From: Fluviicola chungangensis
GTDB taxonomy: Bacteria; Bacteroidota; Bacteroidia; Flavobacteriales_D; Crocinitomicaceae
Direction: 5' to 3'
NCBI RefSeq assembly: GCF_007558725.1
Contig: NZ_VLPL01000006.1
Location: 62,001 to 126,000, forward strand
Length of the DNA stretch: 64,000 nt
Made by a program: the position numbers and the translations under genes. The notes under the pieces are model-generated. The model ran no database searches. It was not told the DNA's origin and worked only from the letters and a program-made list of their open reading frames with translations. Shown piece by piece: positions 1 to 8,377 of the stretch. Position 1 is the first letter of the stretch. The number at the start of each line of letters is the position of its first letter.

Positions 1-2
1 CA

Positions 3-137
3 GCTTTGATCTTAAAATTGGGAGGTCGGGTGGCTTTACCCAAATTTGCAATTCCGGGAAGATGCTGGCAAGGATACTTTATTGATTTGGATAATAATAC
101 GTTTGGGATTTTTGAAGTGGATGAACAAGCAAAGTAA
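3..137 (+). CDS. VOC/glyoxalase-family protein, C-terminal fragment
   Basis: Only the last 44 codons are inside the window; the gene starts upstream. The readable C-terminus contains GRVALPKFAIPGRCWQGYFID followed by DNNTFGIFEVDEQAK and a TAA stop. The pattern 'YF-D-D-N-FGIFE' is the usual final beta-strand of vicinal-oxygen-chelate (glyoxalase/bleomycin-resistance) proteins, where the terminal Glu is often a metal ligand. No substrate can be inferred from this piece. A second VOC protein lies about 2 kb away on the other strand. Confidence 0.6.
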   Translation, partial: ALILKLGGRVALPKFAIPGRCWQGYFIDLDNNTFGIFEVDEQAK

Positions 138-204
138 AAGAAGAGGAACTAACTAAATTCCCCTCCTCGCTTTGTTTATCTGCACTCAAAAAATGAATGG
201 TGAT

Positions 205-1362
205 TTAGCTGGCGATTAATTTCAACAATCGCAAATGCATCTGGATCAAAGTCAGATTTTGCAGTGCGATTTTTGTGGTGTTGGATGCCAGATCAATTGA
301 ACTGATTTCAAACACCAAATCTTTTTGCCCGGGATAAGCAGTTCTCAATCTTCCATTGATCTGTTCTGTCAGCTTACACACATCATCCCATTTATGCTGA
401 ATATTTGCATTCAAAATACGCGACATTGCTTCTTCTTTCGGTAATCTGGCAAAGGCTTCATCTTCCGGCATCGCATCGTATTCCTGCTTTGTCAATTTAG
501 CAGAGCTTCGAATAATCATGGATTTCAGACTGATGATTTCCTCGTTTAGTTTCATGACCTGTCTCTGCAATGCTTTTACATCCTCCCGATTCACTGATAT
601 AACCTTTGATTGATCCATCTTTTGAACTTCTTCATTCAGCAAACGGTAAGCCTGTCTGGAAGATTCTTCCACCCTGGTAGAATATCCCAGATTATACATT
701 GCGAATAACAATCCTCCACATCCCATCATTAAGACGGAGTTAACAGTGGCATTGAAACGCAGTTCCGGTCTTCTAACCCGTGTAAAGAAATACAAGGGAA
801 CATAAACAAAGGTAAATGAAACCAAACCCGAAAGCATGAGTATATTCGCCCCTGGCCAATGCATCATTTTAAATAGAAAACCCAATGAGGCAACGATTCC
901 CACTAAAAATCCGAAACTTAAAACGAGTTTATCTGTTTTGGATCCCTCATCCCTGAATTTAAGGGCAATCATCAGCGGAAGAAAGATTAAGCTGAAAATA
1001 GCGATTCCCAATACAAAGCTAACTCCGGCACCAGGCCAGTGCATGACTTTAAAAACGGATCCCAAAAGGGTGAAAACGGCCGCTAAAAGGCCCGAAATAT
1101 TTACTGTTTTTTTCATGGCGTAAAAATGTTTGAAGGTTAATAACAATTCTGTTTCCTCCTGAATTTCACGCAAGTTGTCGTTGAAAAATCGAGGCAAGAG
1201 CCTTTGAAAGAACTGGTCAAAGTTGTCTGTTTCAGACATTTCATTCTCGATAATACAGCACATGTGATCCAGTAGGTTCCATTGCAGATCTTCAATAGTA
1301 ACCCCACGTGCTTCAATTTCACGAAGAATAAAATCAACTTGCTCGTCCGAAACTTTAACCAT
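205..1362 (-). CDS. GldL-like membrane protein with duplicated FKxMHWPGA motif
   Basis: This is a 385-residue protein of unknown function. Residues 1-80 are soluble and helical. Four or five hydrophobic segments follow between about 87 and 230, then a charged, coiled-coil-like C-terminal half. Residues 104-113 (FKVMHWPGAG) and 164-173 (FKMMHWPGAN) are near-identical motifs, each at the end of a membrane helix. The same FK-MHWPGA signature is familiar from GldL, the T9SS/gliding motor membrane subunit, but full GldL architecture is absent. The start overlaps the PadR regulator gene by 8 bases, so the pair is probably one operon. A PadR-controlled membrane protein of envelope stress or cell-surface function is inference only. 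Confidence 0.75.
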   Translation of the reverse strand: MVKVSDEQVDFILREIEARGVTIEDLQWNLLDHMCCIIENEMSETDNFDQFFQRLLPRFFNDNLREIQEETELLLTFKHFYAMKKTVNISGLLAAVFTLLGSVFKVMHWPGAGVSFVLGIAIFSLIFLPLMIALKFRDEGSKTDKLVLSFGFLVGIVASLGFLFKMMHWPGANILMLSGLVSFTFVYVPLYFFTRVRRPELRFNATVNSVLMMGCGGLLFAMYNLGYSTRVEESSRQAYRLLNEEVQKMDQSKVISVNREDVKALQRQVMKLNEEIISLKSMIIRSSAKLTKQEYDAMPEDEAFARLPKEEAMSRILNANIQHKWDDVCKLTEQINGRLRTAYPGQKDLVFEISSIDLASNTTKIALQNLTLIQMHLRLLKLIAS

Positions 1363-1699
1363 TTCCAGTTCTTGGCTCTAAATCCAACAGAAACTTCATG
1401 GTATTCATGAAATCCACCAACTCGTTTACTTTCTCTTTGGCTGTCGACTGTCCTTTTTCAGTGAGCGTATAGTATTTGCGTACCCTCTTACCGATGAAGA
1501 CTTCTTCCGTTTGCAATTCGCCTTGTGACTCAAGCGCATGCAAGGTTGGATAAAGTGCTCCCTCGGTAATCTGAATTTTCTCACCGGTGAGATCTTTGAC
1601 ACGTTGGGTAATTTCATAACCGTACATTCTGCCGTTGTCCTTGAGCAGATTGAGAACGATTGTTTTAAGCGTACCTTTTAAAAGTTCTGATGAATACAT
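1355..1699 (-). CDS. PadR-family transcriptional regulator
   Basis: A 114-residue winged-helix repressor. MYSSELLKGTLKTIVLNLL and DNGRMYGYEITQRV match the PadR N-terminal helices; ITEGALYPTLHALESQGEL is the recognition helix, and the wing is GKRVRKYYTLTEKG. The C-terminal helix (residues about 85-110) would dimerise. I chose the ATG at 1699 rather than the one five codons upstream, because a TATATTTG -7 box (1704-1711) sits four bases before it. It is the first gene of an operon with the GldL-like membrane protein and probably represses itself through the inverted repeat at 1709-1729. Confidence 0.88.
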   Translation of the reverse strand: MYSSELLKGTLKTIVLNLLKDNGRMYGYEITQRVKDLTGEKIQITEGALYPTLHALESQGELQTEEVFIGKRVRKYYTLTEKGQSTAKEKVNELVDFMNTMKFLLDLEPRTGNG

Positions 1700-1703
1700 A
1701 GGA

Positions 1704-1729
1704 CAAATATACATAAGAATTTTATGTAT
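1704..1729 (-). promoter_or_regulatory. padR promoter and probable PadR operator
   Basis: On the minus strand, TATATTTG (1704-1711) matches the Bacteroidota -7 consensus TAnnTTTG. It is overlapped by a perfect inverted repeat ATACATAA-GAATT-TTATGTAT (1709-1729). PadR proteins typically bind ATGT/ACAT dyads, and this repeat has the same flavour. A second small dyad, CCTAA-GAAAA-TTAGG, lies at 1741-1755. Binding here would block the promoter directly. Confidence 0.55.
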
Positions 1730-1887
1730 ACAAATTTTTACCTAAGAAAATTAGGTATTAATTCTGTTATTTATATTAATCCATTATAAATCAATTGATT
1801 AAAAATCAAACAGCAGATATAAAAACATGTGCTCCTCTATTGTATCAAATCAACTTTTTTCTTAAATTAAATAAGAAAGTATTATTT

Positions 1888-2196
1888 ATGGGAGCAAAAA
1901 AGAAACACATCTTCACGTATGAGACGAACCGGAATGCAGAATTGGGATTGGTGATTTCAGCATCAGCACGCATAGAAATTTTGGAATATCTGGATAATCA
2001 CCAGATCATGAATATCCCGATGCTGGAACAATTTATACGGTTGCACAAAAAGACCTTGAACCATCATGTAAATCTGATAGAGCGAAGCGGATTGATAAAA
2101 GGTTTTTATTTGGGGAATACTTATTTCTGGTCAAAAAATGAAGATCTGCTTGAAGAATGGGATAAAATTCGTTGGGCTTTTACCACCCGTGGATAA
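1888..2196 (+). CDS. small winged-helix (ArsR-like) DNA-binding protein
   Basis: A 102-residue protein starting MGAKKKHIFTYETNRNAEL. The segment LVISASARIEILEYLDN, then IPMLEQFIRLHKKTLNHHVNLIERSGLI, then a short wing (GFYLGNTYFWSK), follows the helix-turn-helix and wing order of ArsR/MarR-type domains. No metal-binding cysteine pattern is present. The reading frame is open upstream to 1795, but that part is AT-rich and low in complexity, so I start at 1888. The gene stands alone. Its stop codon lies inside the first copy of the 41-bp repeat. Confidence 0.65.
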   Translation: MGAKKKHIFTYETNRNAELGLVISASARIEILEYLDNHQIMNIPMLEQFIRLHKKTLNHHVNLIERSGLIKGFYLGNTYFWSKNEDLLEEWDKIRWAFTTRG

Positions 2197-2231
2197 GTGC
2201 AAGATTATCCACCACTTACCTAGGTAATTAT
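2191..2231 (+). repeat. 41-bp palindromic intergenic repeat, copy 1
   Basis: It contains GGATAA-GTGCAAGA-TTATCC (an inverted repeat with DnaA-box-like TTATCC arms), then ACCAC and the 12-bp palindrome TTACCTAGGTAA. An inverted copy at 16362-16402 matches at 39 of 41 positions. The only two differences are the central bases of the 12-bp palindrome (TA here, CG there), so both copies stay perfectly palindromic. The element begins at the last codons of the small winged-helix gene. Confidence 0.8.
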
Positions 2232-2257
2232 CTAAATAGGTTATTTTAATGCAAGGA

Positions 2258-2665
2258 CTAGCGCATTTCCTGAATATTTTCCTTATCGAAACTAGAATCA
2301 ACCGGCTCCCACAATTCGATGCGGTTACCTTCCGGATCTAAAATGTGGACAAATTTACCGTATTCATACGTTTCTATGTCGTCACAAATCACTGTTCCTA
2401 TTGTTTGAAGATGCACCAGCAAACTTTCGATTCCTTCTACCCGGAAATTGATCATTGCACGTTGGCTTTCCATTCCGAAATAATCGGATGTTTCAGGAAA
2501 TACTCCGAGTTGTAAATACGCTCTTGGATCTGAGTTTCCATTAAACGAAAACAACACCCCGTAGTCATTCGGATTGAGTCCCAACGCTTCCTTATACCAG
2601 GTTATCATGGCTTTTTCGTCTTTAAACTTAAAGAAAATACCTCCGATTCCGATTGCTCTTCCCAT
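2258..2665 (-). CDS. VOC-family (glyoxalase-like) protein
   Basis: A 135-residue single-domain vicinal-oxygen-chelate protein. It opens MGRAIGIGGIFFKFKD, continues MITWYKEALGLNPNDYG (the first beta-alpha-beta unit) and ends VHILDPEGNRIELWEPV, where the final Glu is the usual metal ligand. The frame extends 16 codons upstream to a TTG, but the fold begins at MGRAIG, so I use that ATG. Substrate is unknown; such proteins range from lactoylglutathione lyases to antibiotic-binding or non-catalytic members. It is divergent from the carotenoid desaturase gene. Confidence 0.8.
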   Translation of the reverse strand: MGRAIGIGGIFFKFKDEKAMITWYKEALGLNPNDYGVLFSFNGNSDPRAYLQLGVFPETSDYFGMESQRAMINFRVEGIESLLVHLQTIGTVICDDIETYEYGKFVHILDPEGNRIELWEPVDSSFDKENIQEMR

Positions 2666-2745
2666 TTGATCAAAATTTAGTGTTAAAGATGAGAAATTAA
2701 ACTTCAATTCCAAACAGGTATTTCGAAATAAGCTACTTTTAGCAC

Positions 2746-4212
2746 ATGTCTAAGGAAGCTATTGTTATTGGCTCGGGAATTGCAGGGATCGCCTCAGCAA
2801 TCCGATTAACAAAAAAAGGATATGCTGTTTCTGTCTTTGAAGCAAATTCCTACGCGGGTGGAAAACTCACCAGTATTCAATTGGGAAACTACCGTTTTGA
2901 TGCCGGGCCTTCCCTCTTTACGCTTCCGCATTTAGTGGATGAATTGTTCACGTTATGTGGCAAAAATCCAAGGGATTATTTCGCTTATCAGCAACTCGAC
3001 ATACTTTGTCATTATTTCTATGAGGACGGAACGATTCTGCACGCCTTTTCGGACCAATCCAAATTTTTAAATGAGATCGAATCCAAACTCAATGTTGATT
3101 CAATGCCTTTGAAAAAATACCTGGAGCACAGTGCGTATCTATTTGAACGGACACGTCATTCATTTCTTGAAAAATCGCTGCATCAGTTCAGCACCTATCT
3201 TTCTTTGGATATCCTGAAAACAGTTTCTTCCATCCGGAAGCTGAATTTATTCGACAGCATGCACGAGGTGAACAATAAACGTTTGAACCATCCGAAGCTT
3301 ATCCAGTTGTTTGATCGTTTTGCAACCTATAACGGATCCAGCCCATACAAAGCTCCGGGAGTCCTGAGCAGTATCCCACATTTGGAATTCGGTGTCGGAT
3401 CCTATTTTCCAATAGAAGGAATGCATCACATTTTAACTGCCTGCATGACACTGGCTGAAGAAATCGGGGTCCGGTTCCATTTCAACGAACGGGTTAAAAA
3501 CATTCAAACTGTCAATCGAAAAATCAAAGGAATAGAAACTGGAAAAGGTTTTTATCCGGCCGACCTGATCATCAGTAATTGCGATGTAAAACAAAGTTAT
3601 AACCAACTAATTCCTGAGCACAAGTCTCCAAAAAAAACAATGAATCAGGAACCGAGCAGTTCAGCTCTTATTTTTTATTGGGGAATAAACAGATCCTTTC
3701 CTGAGTTGGATGTCCATAACATTCTGTTCAGTAACGACTACAAAAAGGAATTCGAAGCCATCTTCGAAGAAAATACTGTCAGTGAAGATCCCACCGTTTA
3801 CATTCATGTTTCTTCCAAGGTCGTTACCGGAGATGCTCCTGAAGGAAAAGAAAATTGGTTCGTCATGATCAATGTTCCGGCAAATCAGGGGCAAGATTGG
3901 GAAAAACTTCGGACGTGCGTACGTAAAACCATCATTAAAAAGATGAATCGTATCCTGAAAACAGATATAGAATCCTTGATAGAAGAAGAAGATTATTTGG
4001 ACCCGGTTCGTATATCAGATCGCACCAACAGCTTTGCAGGTGCTCTTTACGGAGCAAGTTCAAACAACCGGATGGCCGCCTTTTTTCGTCATCCGAATTT
4101 TTCCAAAATAAACGGACTCTATTTCGCCGGAGGAAGTGTTCATCCCGGTGGAGGAATTCCGCTTTGCCTGCTTTCCGCTAAAATTGCAACAGACTTAATC
4201 CCTAGCCTTTAA
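2746..4212 (+). CDS. carotenoid desaturase, CrtD/CrtI family
   Basis: A 488-residue FAD-dependent oxidoreductase. The N-terminus has the dinucleotide fold IVIGSGIAGIASA (residues 6-18) and FEANSYAGGKL. YRFDAGPSLFTLP follows near residue 50, and the C-terminus has LYFAGGSVHPGGGIPLCLLSAK, the conserved FAD-binding end of phytoene-desaturase-type enzymes. The GPSLFT motif and length fit the flavobacterial 1-hydroxycarotenoid 3,4-desaturase (CrtD) group better than classical CrtI; that distinction is my inference. No other carotenoid genes are adjacent. TACTTTTA sits exactly four bases before the ATG, so the mRNA may be leaderless. Confidence 0.8.
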   Translation: MSKEAIVIGSGIAGIASAIRLTKKGYAVSVFEANSYAGGKLTSIQLGNYRFDAGPSLFTLPHLVDELFTLCGKNPRDYFAYQQLDILCHYFYEDGTILHAFSDQSKFLNEIESKLNVDSMPLKKYLEHSAYLFERTRHSFLEKSLHQFSTYLSLDILKTVSSIRKLNLFDSMHEVNNKRLNHPKLIQLFDRFATYNGSSPYKAPGVLSSIPHLEFGVGSYFPIEGMHHILTACMTLAEEIGVRFHFNERVKNIQTVNRKIKGIETGKGFYPADLIISNCDVKQSYNQLIPEHKSPKKTMNQEPSSSALIFYWGINRSFPELDVHNILFSNDYKKEFEAIFEENTVSEDPTVYIHVSSKVVTGDAPEGKENWFVMINVPANQGQDWEKLRTCVRKTIIKKMNRILKTDIESLIEEEDYLDPVRISDRTNSFAGALYGASSNNRMAAFFRHPNFSKINGLYFAGGSVHPGGGIPLCLLSAKIATDLIPSL

Positions 4213-4375
4213 TTACAAACAACGGAGACACCTTCGAAATCATCTTATTATTTGCGGACGATGCCTTCATTAATCAATCATCGACAAAAAAAGTAACCGC
4301 AAAGACAGAAAATTAAGATACCTTATTGCATTTCTTGTCAAATAACTTACATTTTCCGTGATATTAATAATCATA

Positions 4376-5018
4376 TCAATGGTTTGTAAAATTATAAGGC
4401 ACTCGAAAAGAGTTTACAATCCCATATGCAAGTCTTGCTTGTTTGACTAATTCAATTACTTGTAGGGTAGTTTCAAAACTTTTAGGATTAACACACATTG
4501 CGAACTCTTCCCTTTTGCCATTGGTATTTGAGTTTCGATCAACCCAAGTCAAAAAACAATCTGGTATATCTCCATTCTTTACATCATTTAGAAACTTAGG
4601 TTTCATTCGTTCGACAAACCAATTATAATCAACTGAATGTAAAAGAAAAGCCAACAGTCAAGTTGAAAAAAGATAAAAAGTCTGTTCCCCTGAAAAACCA
4701 CATTTAGTGAAGATCCTTTCAAATTCAAGTACATCTAAGAAATCTTGCTTTATGGAAAGTCTTGATAAACTATCATCAAGTGCTTCATTTTTTTTGATAA
4801 AAATGCTCTGTATTTTTGATTTTATCTGAGAATTCTTTGACCAAGTAAGCTGGAGAATCAAAACCTTTGCTTCTAAGTTTGAGATTGTTGTCATGGCCTT
4901 GTTGATTCAATCTTTTCTTTTTCGTTAAAGGATTCGCCCATTTTAGCCCAATTAAATCCATCAATTTTTTATTAAAAAATGTAGGAGCACAAATTCGATG
5001 TGACCATGCAACTTCCAT
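4376..5018 (-). pseudogene. decayed AT-rich gene of unknown function
   Basis: Three overlapping minus-strand segments appear to be one broken gene. Reading begins at 5018 (MEVAWSHRICAPTFFNKK) and reaches FSDKIKNTEHFYQKK, where a run of eight A's (minus strand, about 4787-4795) puts the frame out of register. The other frame continues NEALDDSLSRLSIKQDF to a TGA at 4658-4660. Beyond that stop the same frame stays open (LLAFLLHSVDYNWFVERMKP) to 4376. One frameshift plus one in-frame stop, and lower GC than the neighbours, suggest an acquired gene in decay. I do not recognise the family. A sequencing error in the A-run could explain the frameshift but not the TGA. Confidence 0.5.
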
Positions 5019-5209
5019 TGCAATTGATGTATTGTTAAGTTTATGATAGCAAAATGCCCTTAAATTTAAACTACCGTATTTTTTTTCTACTTTTTAAATG
5101 CTGTCAATGCCGCTTTGTATTTGGAAGCATCTACCCCCCAATTGATAGACAACATTACAATCTTTCCTATAATCAATTGTTAATTATTTAACAGTTGAAT
5201 TCTTTGTTT

Positions 5210-6247
5210 TTACTCCTTTAAAAAATTCCGGATCAGCAAATTCACCGTGTCAGGCTGATCAAAACTTAAAAAGTGTCCTGCATTTTCAATTGTTCCGGTT
5301 TGGACATTTGGGAGCCATTTCTTCGCTTTATCCAAACACCGCTGATTGTTTATGATATCCTTATCTCCAATCAATACCAATACAGGCATACTTAATGTTT
5401 CCACAGATTTTCTGGAATAAGGTGTCATCTGAAAAATGCAGGAAGAAATAGCATCTTTCTCCGTACCCAGGTAATATTGATCAAAGTATGTTTTATTTAT
5501 TTTGACACTTCGAACGGATAATCCCGACAGGATTTGACCCAATTTATCTTTGTCAGGAGAAATCGAATACGTGATATTGCTTAGCAAGGCGGAACTCGGC
5601 GGGATCCATGTAAATGTTTGAGCCGGGCTGAGCAATACCAGTTTCTTTATTTTTTCGGGTTTATTTAAAGTAACTGCCACGGCAAGCCAGCCACCACGCG
5701 AGCATCCCACTAAATAAACGGACTTCAGTCCAAGTTTTGAAAATACCTCATCGTACCAGTCTGCAATCTGCTTTTTATTTAACCGTTTGGTATTGCAGGT
5801 AGATTTTCCGGGCTCCAGCAAAAAATCAATCGCATACACACAATAATTTTTGGCCAGGGTTTTCATATTCGGATACCACATGGTAGAACTGGCATTCATC
5901 CCATGCAGTAGCACCACCGGCGGATTTTCCGATTTCCCGCAGATCAATACGTGTGCATTCCCGAATTGGGTGGGGACATCTTTCTCCCTGACCGGCAATT
6001 CAAATAATGAAAGCGTTTTGTTGTAGGCATTGATGTATTCACTGAGCGAATCATCATAAATGAATTCATCATCCTGCTCTGAACCTGAGATTTCATTCGT
6101 TTCTTCAGCATTTTTCCGTTTTCCTTTTATCGCATCTTTTTCATTTTTTTCTGACTTTTCATTTACTTGCCGACTACCATCCGAACAAAAAAAGAGAAGC
6201 GGTGTCAATAAGAACAAGGTGATCACAAATCCTACTGTGCGCATCAT
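5210..6247 (-). CDS. alpha/beta hydrolase, predicted lipoprotein
   Basis: 345 residues. A hydrophobic leader ends PLLFFC with Cys at 21, an imperfect lipobox, followed by a charged linker (residues 25-90). The hydrolase domain then shows the oxyanion HGMNASSTMW (115-124), the nucleophile elbow GCSRGG (Ser183), the acid region IGDKD (about 297) and the catalytic His in NAGHF (His325). This order is typical of the alpha/beta hydrolase superfamily. The substrate is unknown. It is divergent from a methyltransferase gene, with a gap of under 50 bases. Confidence 0.85.
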   Translation of the reverse strand: MMRTVGFVITLFLLTPLLFFCSDGSRQVNEKSEKNEKDAIKGKRKNAEETNEISGSEQDDEFIYDDSLSEYINAYNKTLSLFELPVREKDVPTQFGNAHVLICGKSENPPVVLLHGMNASSTMWYPNMKTLAKNYCVYAIDFLLEPGKSTCNTKRLNKKQIADWYDEVFSKLGLKSVYLVGCSRGGWLAVAVTLNKPEKIKKLVLLSPAQTFTWIPPSSALLSNITYSISPDKDKLGQILSGLSVRSVKINKTYFDQYYLGTEKDAISSCIFQMTPYSRKSVETLSMPVLVLIGDKDIINNQRCLDKAKKWLPNVQTGTIENAGHFLSFDQPDTVNLLIRNFLKE

Positions 6248-6256
6248 AAAAGCAAC

Positions 6257-6264
6257 TATTTTTG
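6257..6264 (+). promoter_or_regulatory. -7 box (TATTTTTG) of the 6295 methyltransferase gene
   Basis: TATTTTTG matches TAnnTTTG. The upstream TTG at 6262, which would extend the reading frame by 11 codons, lies inside this box. That argues for translation from the ATG at 6295 with a leader of about 25 bases. No convincing -33 element was seen. Confidence 0.5.
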
Positions 6265-6294
6265 TCTAATTTACCCGAAAAAAATGTGAACGCA

Positions 6295-6984
6295 ATGGAT
6301 AACAACAATCAAAAAGCAGTTGATTTATTCAACAAAATGGCAGATTCCTATCAGAAGCGTTTCTTCTCCGTAGACTGTTACAGCGAATCACTGAATAGTT
6401 TTCTTGCTTATTTAAGTGACCATTCGTCTGTTCTGGATGTGGCTTGCGGTCCCGGAAATATTAGCCATTTTTTACTGAAACAAAAACCCGGTTTAAAATT
6501 GCTGGGAATCGATTTGGCCCCCAATATGATTAATCTGGCGCGAATAAATAATCCAACGGCACAATTCCGGGTTTATGATGCCATGGAGATCGATCGGCTT
6601 GACTCCTCTTTTGATGCTATCATTATCGGATTTCTGTTTCCCTATCTTTCCGCCGAACAGGTAGAACTGTTTTTAATTAAAACATACGAAAAACTCTCCG
6701 ATAACGGTATCGTCTATCTCAGCACCATGGAAGATCTATACGAAAATTCCCGATTAAAGGCATCAAGTACCGGGGAAGAATTAATGATGCATTATTACGA
6801 GGAAACATTCCTGGTTCGGTTACTGGAACAAATCGGTTTTCAAATCCTGTCCAAACACACACAACCCTTTGTTATTTCTGAAACTGAAACAGATACGGAT
6901 CTGATCATTATTGCTCAAAAGAAAGGATTCTTTAAAAAAGAAGAGCCGGTATCAATGATCCCGGCCCAACAAAGGTTTAGTTAA
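6295..6984 (+). CDS. class I SAM-dependent methyltransferase
   Basis: A 229-residue Rossmann-type methyltransferase. MADSYQKRFFSVDCYSESL is a typical N-terminal lid; motif I is VLDVACGPGNISHFLL, motif II is LLGIDLAPNMINLARI, and the acidic loop is FRVYDAME. The C-terminal strands are FDAIIIGFLFPYLS and LSDNGIVYLSTME. The acceptor substrate cannot be told. I start at ATG 6295 because the alternative TTG start falls within the promoter. The final codons run close to lysA, which is convergent. Confidence 0.85.
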   Translation: MDNNNQKAVDLFNKMADSYQKRFFSVDCYSESLNSFLAYLSDHSSVLDVACGPGNISHFLLKQKPGLKLLGIDLAPNMINLARINNPTAQFRVYDAMEIDRLDSSFDAIIIGFLFPYLSAEQVELFLIKTYEKLSDNGIVYLSTMEDLYENSRLKASSTGEELMMHYYEETFLVRLLEQIGFQILSKHTQPFVISETETDTDLIIIAQKKGFFKKEEPVSMIPAQQRFS

Positions 6985-7005
6985 CGAAAAGCGCAATGCT
7001 TTTAT

Positions 7006-8235
7006 TTATTCGTATGTAGCGTAGGAAGCACTTTTTGACAAATCAATTTCATTTCGGATGACATCTTCAAGCGTTTCTCTTTTCCGGATCAACTGAGGAA
7101 CCCCGTCCTTAATATAAACCTCCGCAGGTCTCAATCGTGAATTGTACTGGTTACTCATGCTGAAGCCATAAGCTCCGGCGTTGTAAATTCCCAGGACATC
7201 CCCAACTTTCGCTTCTGAGATCGGGCGATCATACCCAAAGGTATCTGTTTCACAAATGTAACCCACAACAGAATACAATTTTTTTTGTCCTTCCGGGTTG
7301 GAAATATTCTCAATGCGATGATACGCATTGTAGAACATGGGCCGGATCAGATGGTTTTGTCCGCTGTTCACTCCTAAAAAAACGGTTGATGTGGTTTGCT
7401 TTACCACGTTAACGGAAACCAGTAATACTCCACTCTCACTTACCAGGAATTTTCCGGGTTCGAACCACAATTCCAGTTCCCGGCCATATTCCTTGCAGAA
7501 ATGTTGAAAGGACTCCCCTATTTTAGTCCCGATTTCTTCAATTGGCGTTACAAAGTCACCTTCCTGGTAAGCTACTTTGAATCCCGATCCGAAGTCCATA
7601 AACTGCAATTCCGGAAAATACCCCGCCGCATGGTATAATAAATCAGCGCCCTGCAAAAAGACATCTGCATCTACAATATCACTTCCCGTATGCATGTGCA
7701 AACCAATAATATGCAGTTTATAATGTTCAACGATCCGTTGAATGTGTCTTAGCTGGTGAATCGAAATCCCAAATTTGGAATCAATGTGTCCAACAGAAAT
7801 ATTTGCGTGACCACCTGCCAATATGTGCGGATTGATTCGGATACACACCGGAACACTTGCTCCGTAAACCATCCCGAAATGTTCCAGCACACTCAGGTTG
7901 TCAATATTGATCATCACACCTAAAGCTACGGCTTCTTCTATTTCGGAGAATGCAACACCATTGGGTGTATACATAATTTCATTTGCCTCAAACCCTGCTC
8001 TCAATCCTAACAAAACTTCTTCTATTGAAACAGCATCCAGTCCGGCACCCTGTTCCTTCAATGTTTTCAGCACATTGATATTGCTCAATGCCTTCATTGC
8101 ATAATGCAGTTTTACTTCTTGCGGACCAAAGGCCTTTTTCAAACGATTATACTGTGAAATAATTTTTGTTTCATCATACACGTAAACCGGCGTTCCAAAT
8201 TCACCGGCCACAGATTCCAAGAGTCTTGAGTTCAT
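7006..8235 (-). CDS. lysA: diaminopimelate decarboxylase LysA
   Basis: A 409-residue PLP enzyme that decarboxylates meso-diaminopimelate to L-lysine in the cytoplasm, the last step of lysine synthesis. The PLP lysine is K48 in HYAMKALS. HMHTGSD (180-186) and GSGFKVAY (216-223) line the fold-III barrel, EPGKFLV (259-265) binds phosphate, CET (328-330) is the catalytic cysteine region from the partner subunit, and YNAGAYGFSM (351-360) closes the active site. Length is normal. It is monocistronic, with a consensus promoter just upstream. Confidence 0.95.
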   Translation of the reverse strand: MNSRLLESVAGEFGTPVYVYDETKIISQYNRLKKAFGPQEVKLHYAMKALSNINVLKTLKEQGAGLDAVSIEEVLLGLRAGFEANEIMYTPNGVAFSEIEEAVALGVMINIDNLSVLEHFGMVYGASVPVCIRINPHILAGGHANISVGHIDSKFGISIHQLRHIQRIVEHYKLHIIGLHMHTGSDIVDADVFLQGADLLYHAAGYFPELQFMDFGSGFKVAYQEGDFVTPIEEIGTKIGESFQHFCKEYGRELELWFEPGKFLVSESGVLLVSVNVVKQTTSTVFLGVNSGQNHLIRPMFYNAYHRIENISNPEGQKKLYSVVGYICETDTFGYDRPISEAKVGDVLGIYNAGAYGFSMSNQYNSRLRPAEVYIKDGVPQLIRKRETLEDVIRNEIDLSKSASYATYE

Positions 8236-8257
8236 TTTATTATTACTTTTCAGAGGT

Positions 8258-8288
8258 CAAAAGTAGAAACAAATATTTATTTCACAAA
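8258..8288 (-). promoter_or_regulatory. lysA promoter
   Basis: On the minus strand there is a -33 TTTG (8285-8288), then 19 bases, then the -7 box TACTTTTG (8258-8265). This is an exact fit to the Bacteroidota sigma-ABfr consensus. The transcript would start about 17 bases before the lysA ATG. Confidence 0.7.
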
Positions 8289-8377
8289 ATTTTTGTTTTA
8301 ACACAATTTGTTTGAAATAAAACATTTTGCTTTTGAACGGATGAGCTATCCATGTGTATTACCCTAAAACCAATTCT

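Noticed and set aside
2191-2231. Replication origin, based on TTATCC arms
   Set aside because: Only two box-like arms, no AT-rich unwinding element and no dnaA or dnaN nearby; the second copy lies 14 kb away in the opposite orientation.
4658-4660. In-frame TGA as a selenocysteine codon
   Set aside because: There is no selenoprotein-like motif, no hairpin obvious just downstream, and the same gene also has a frameshift; decay explains it better.
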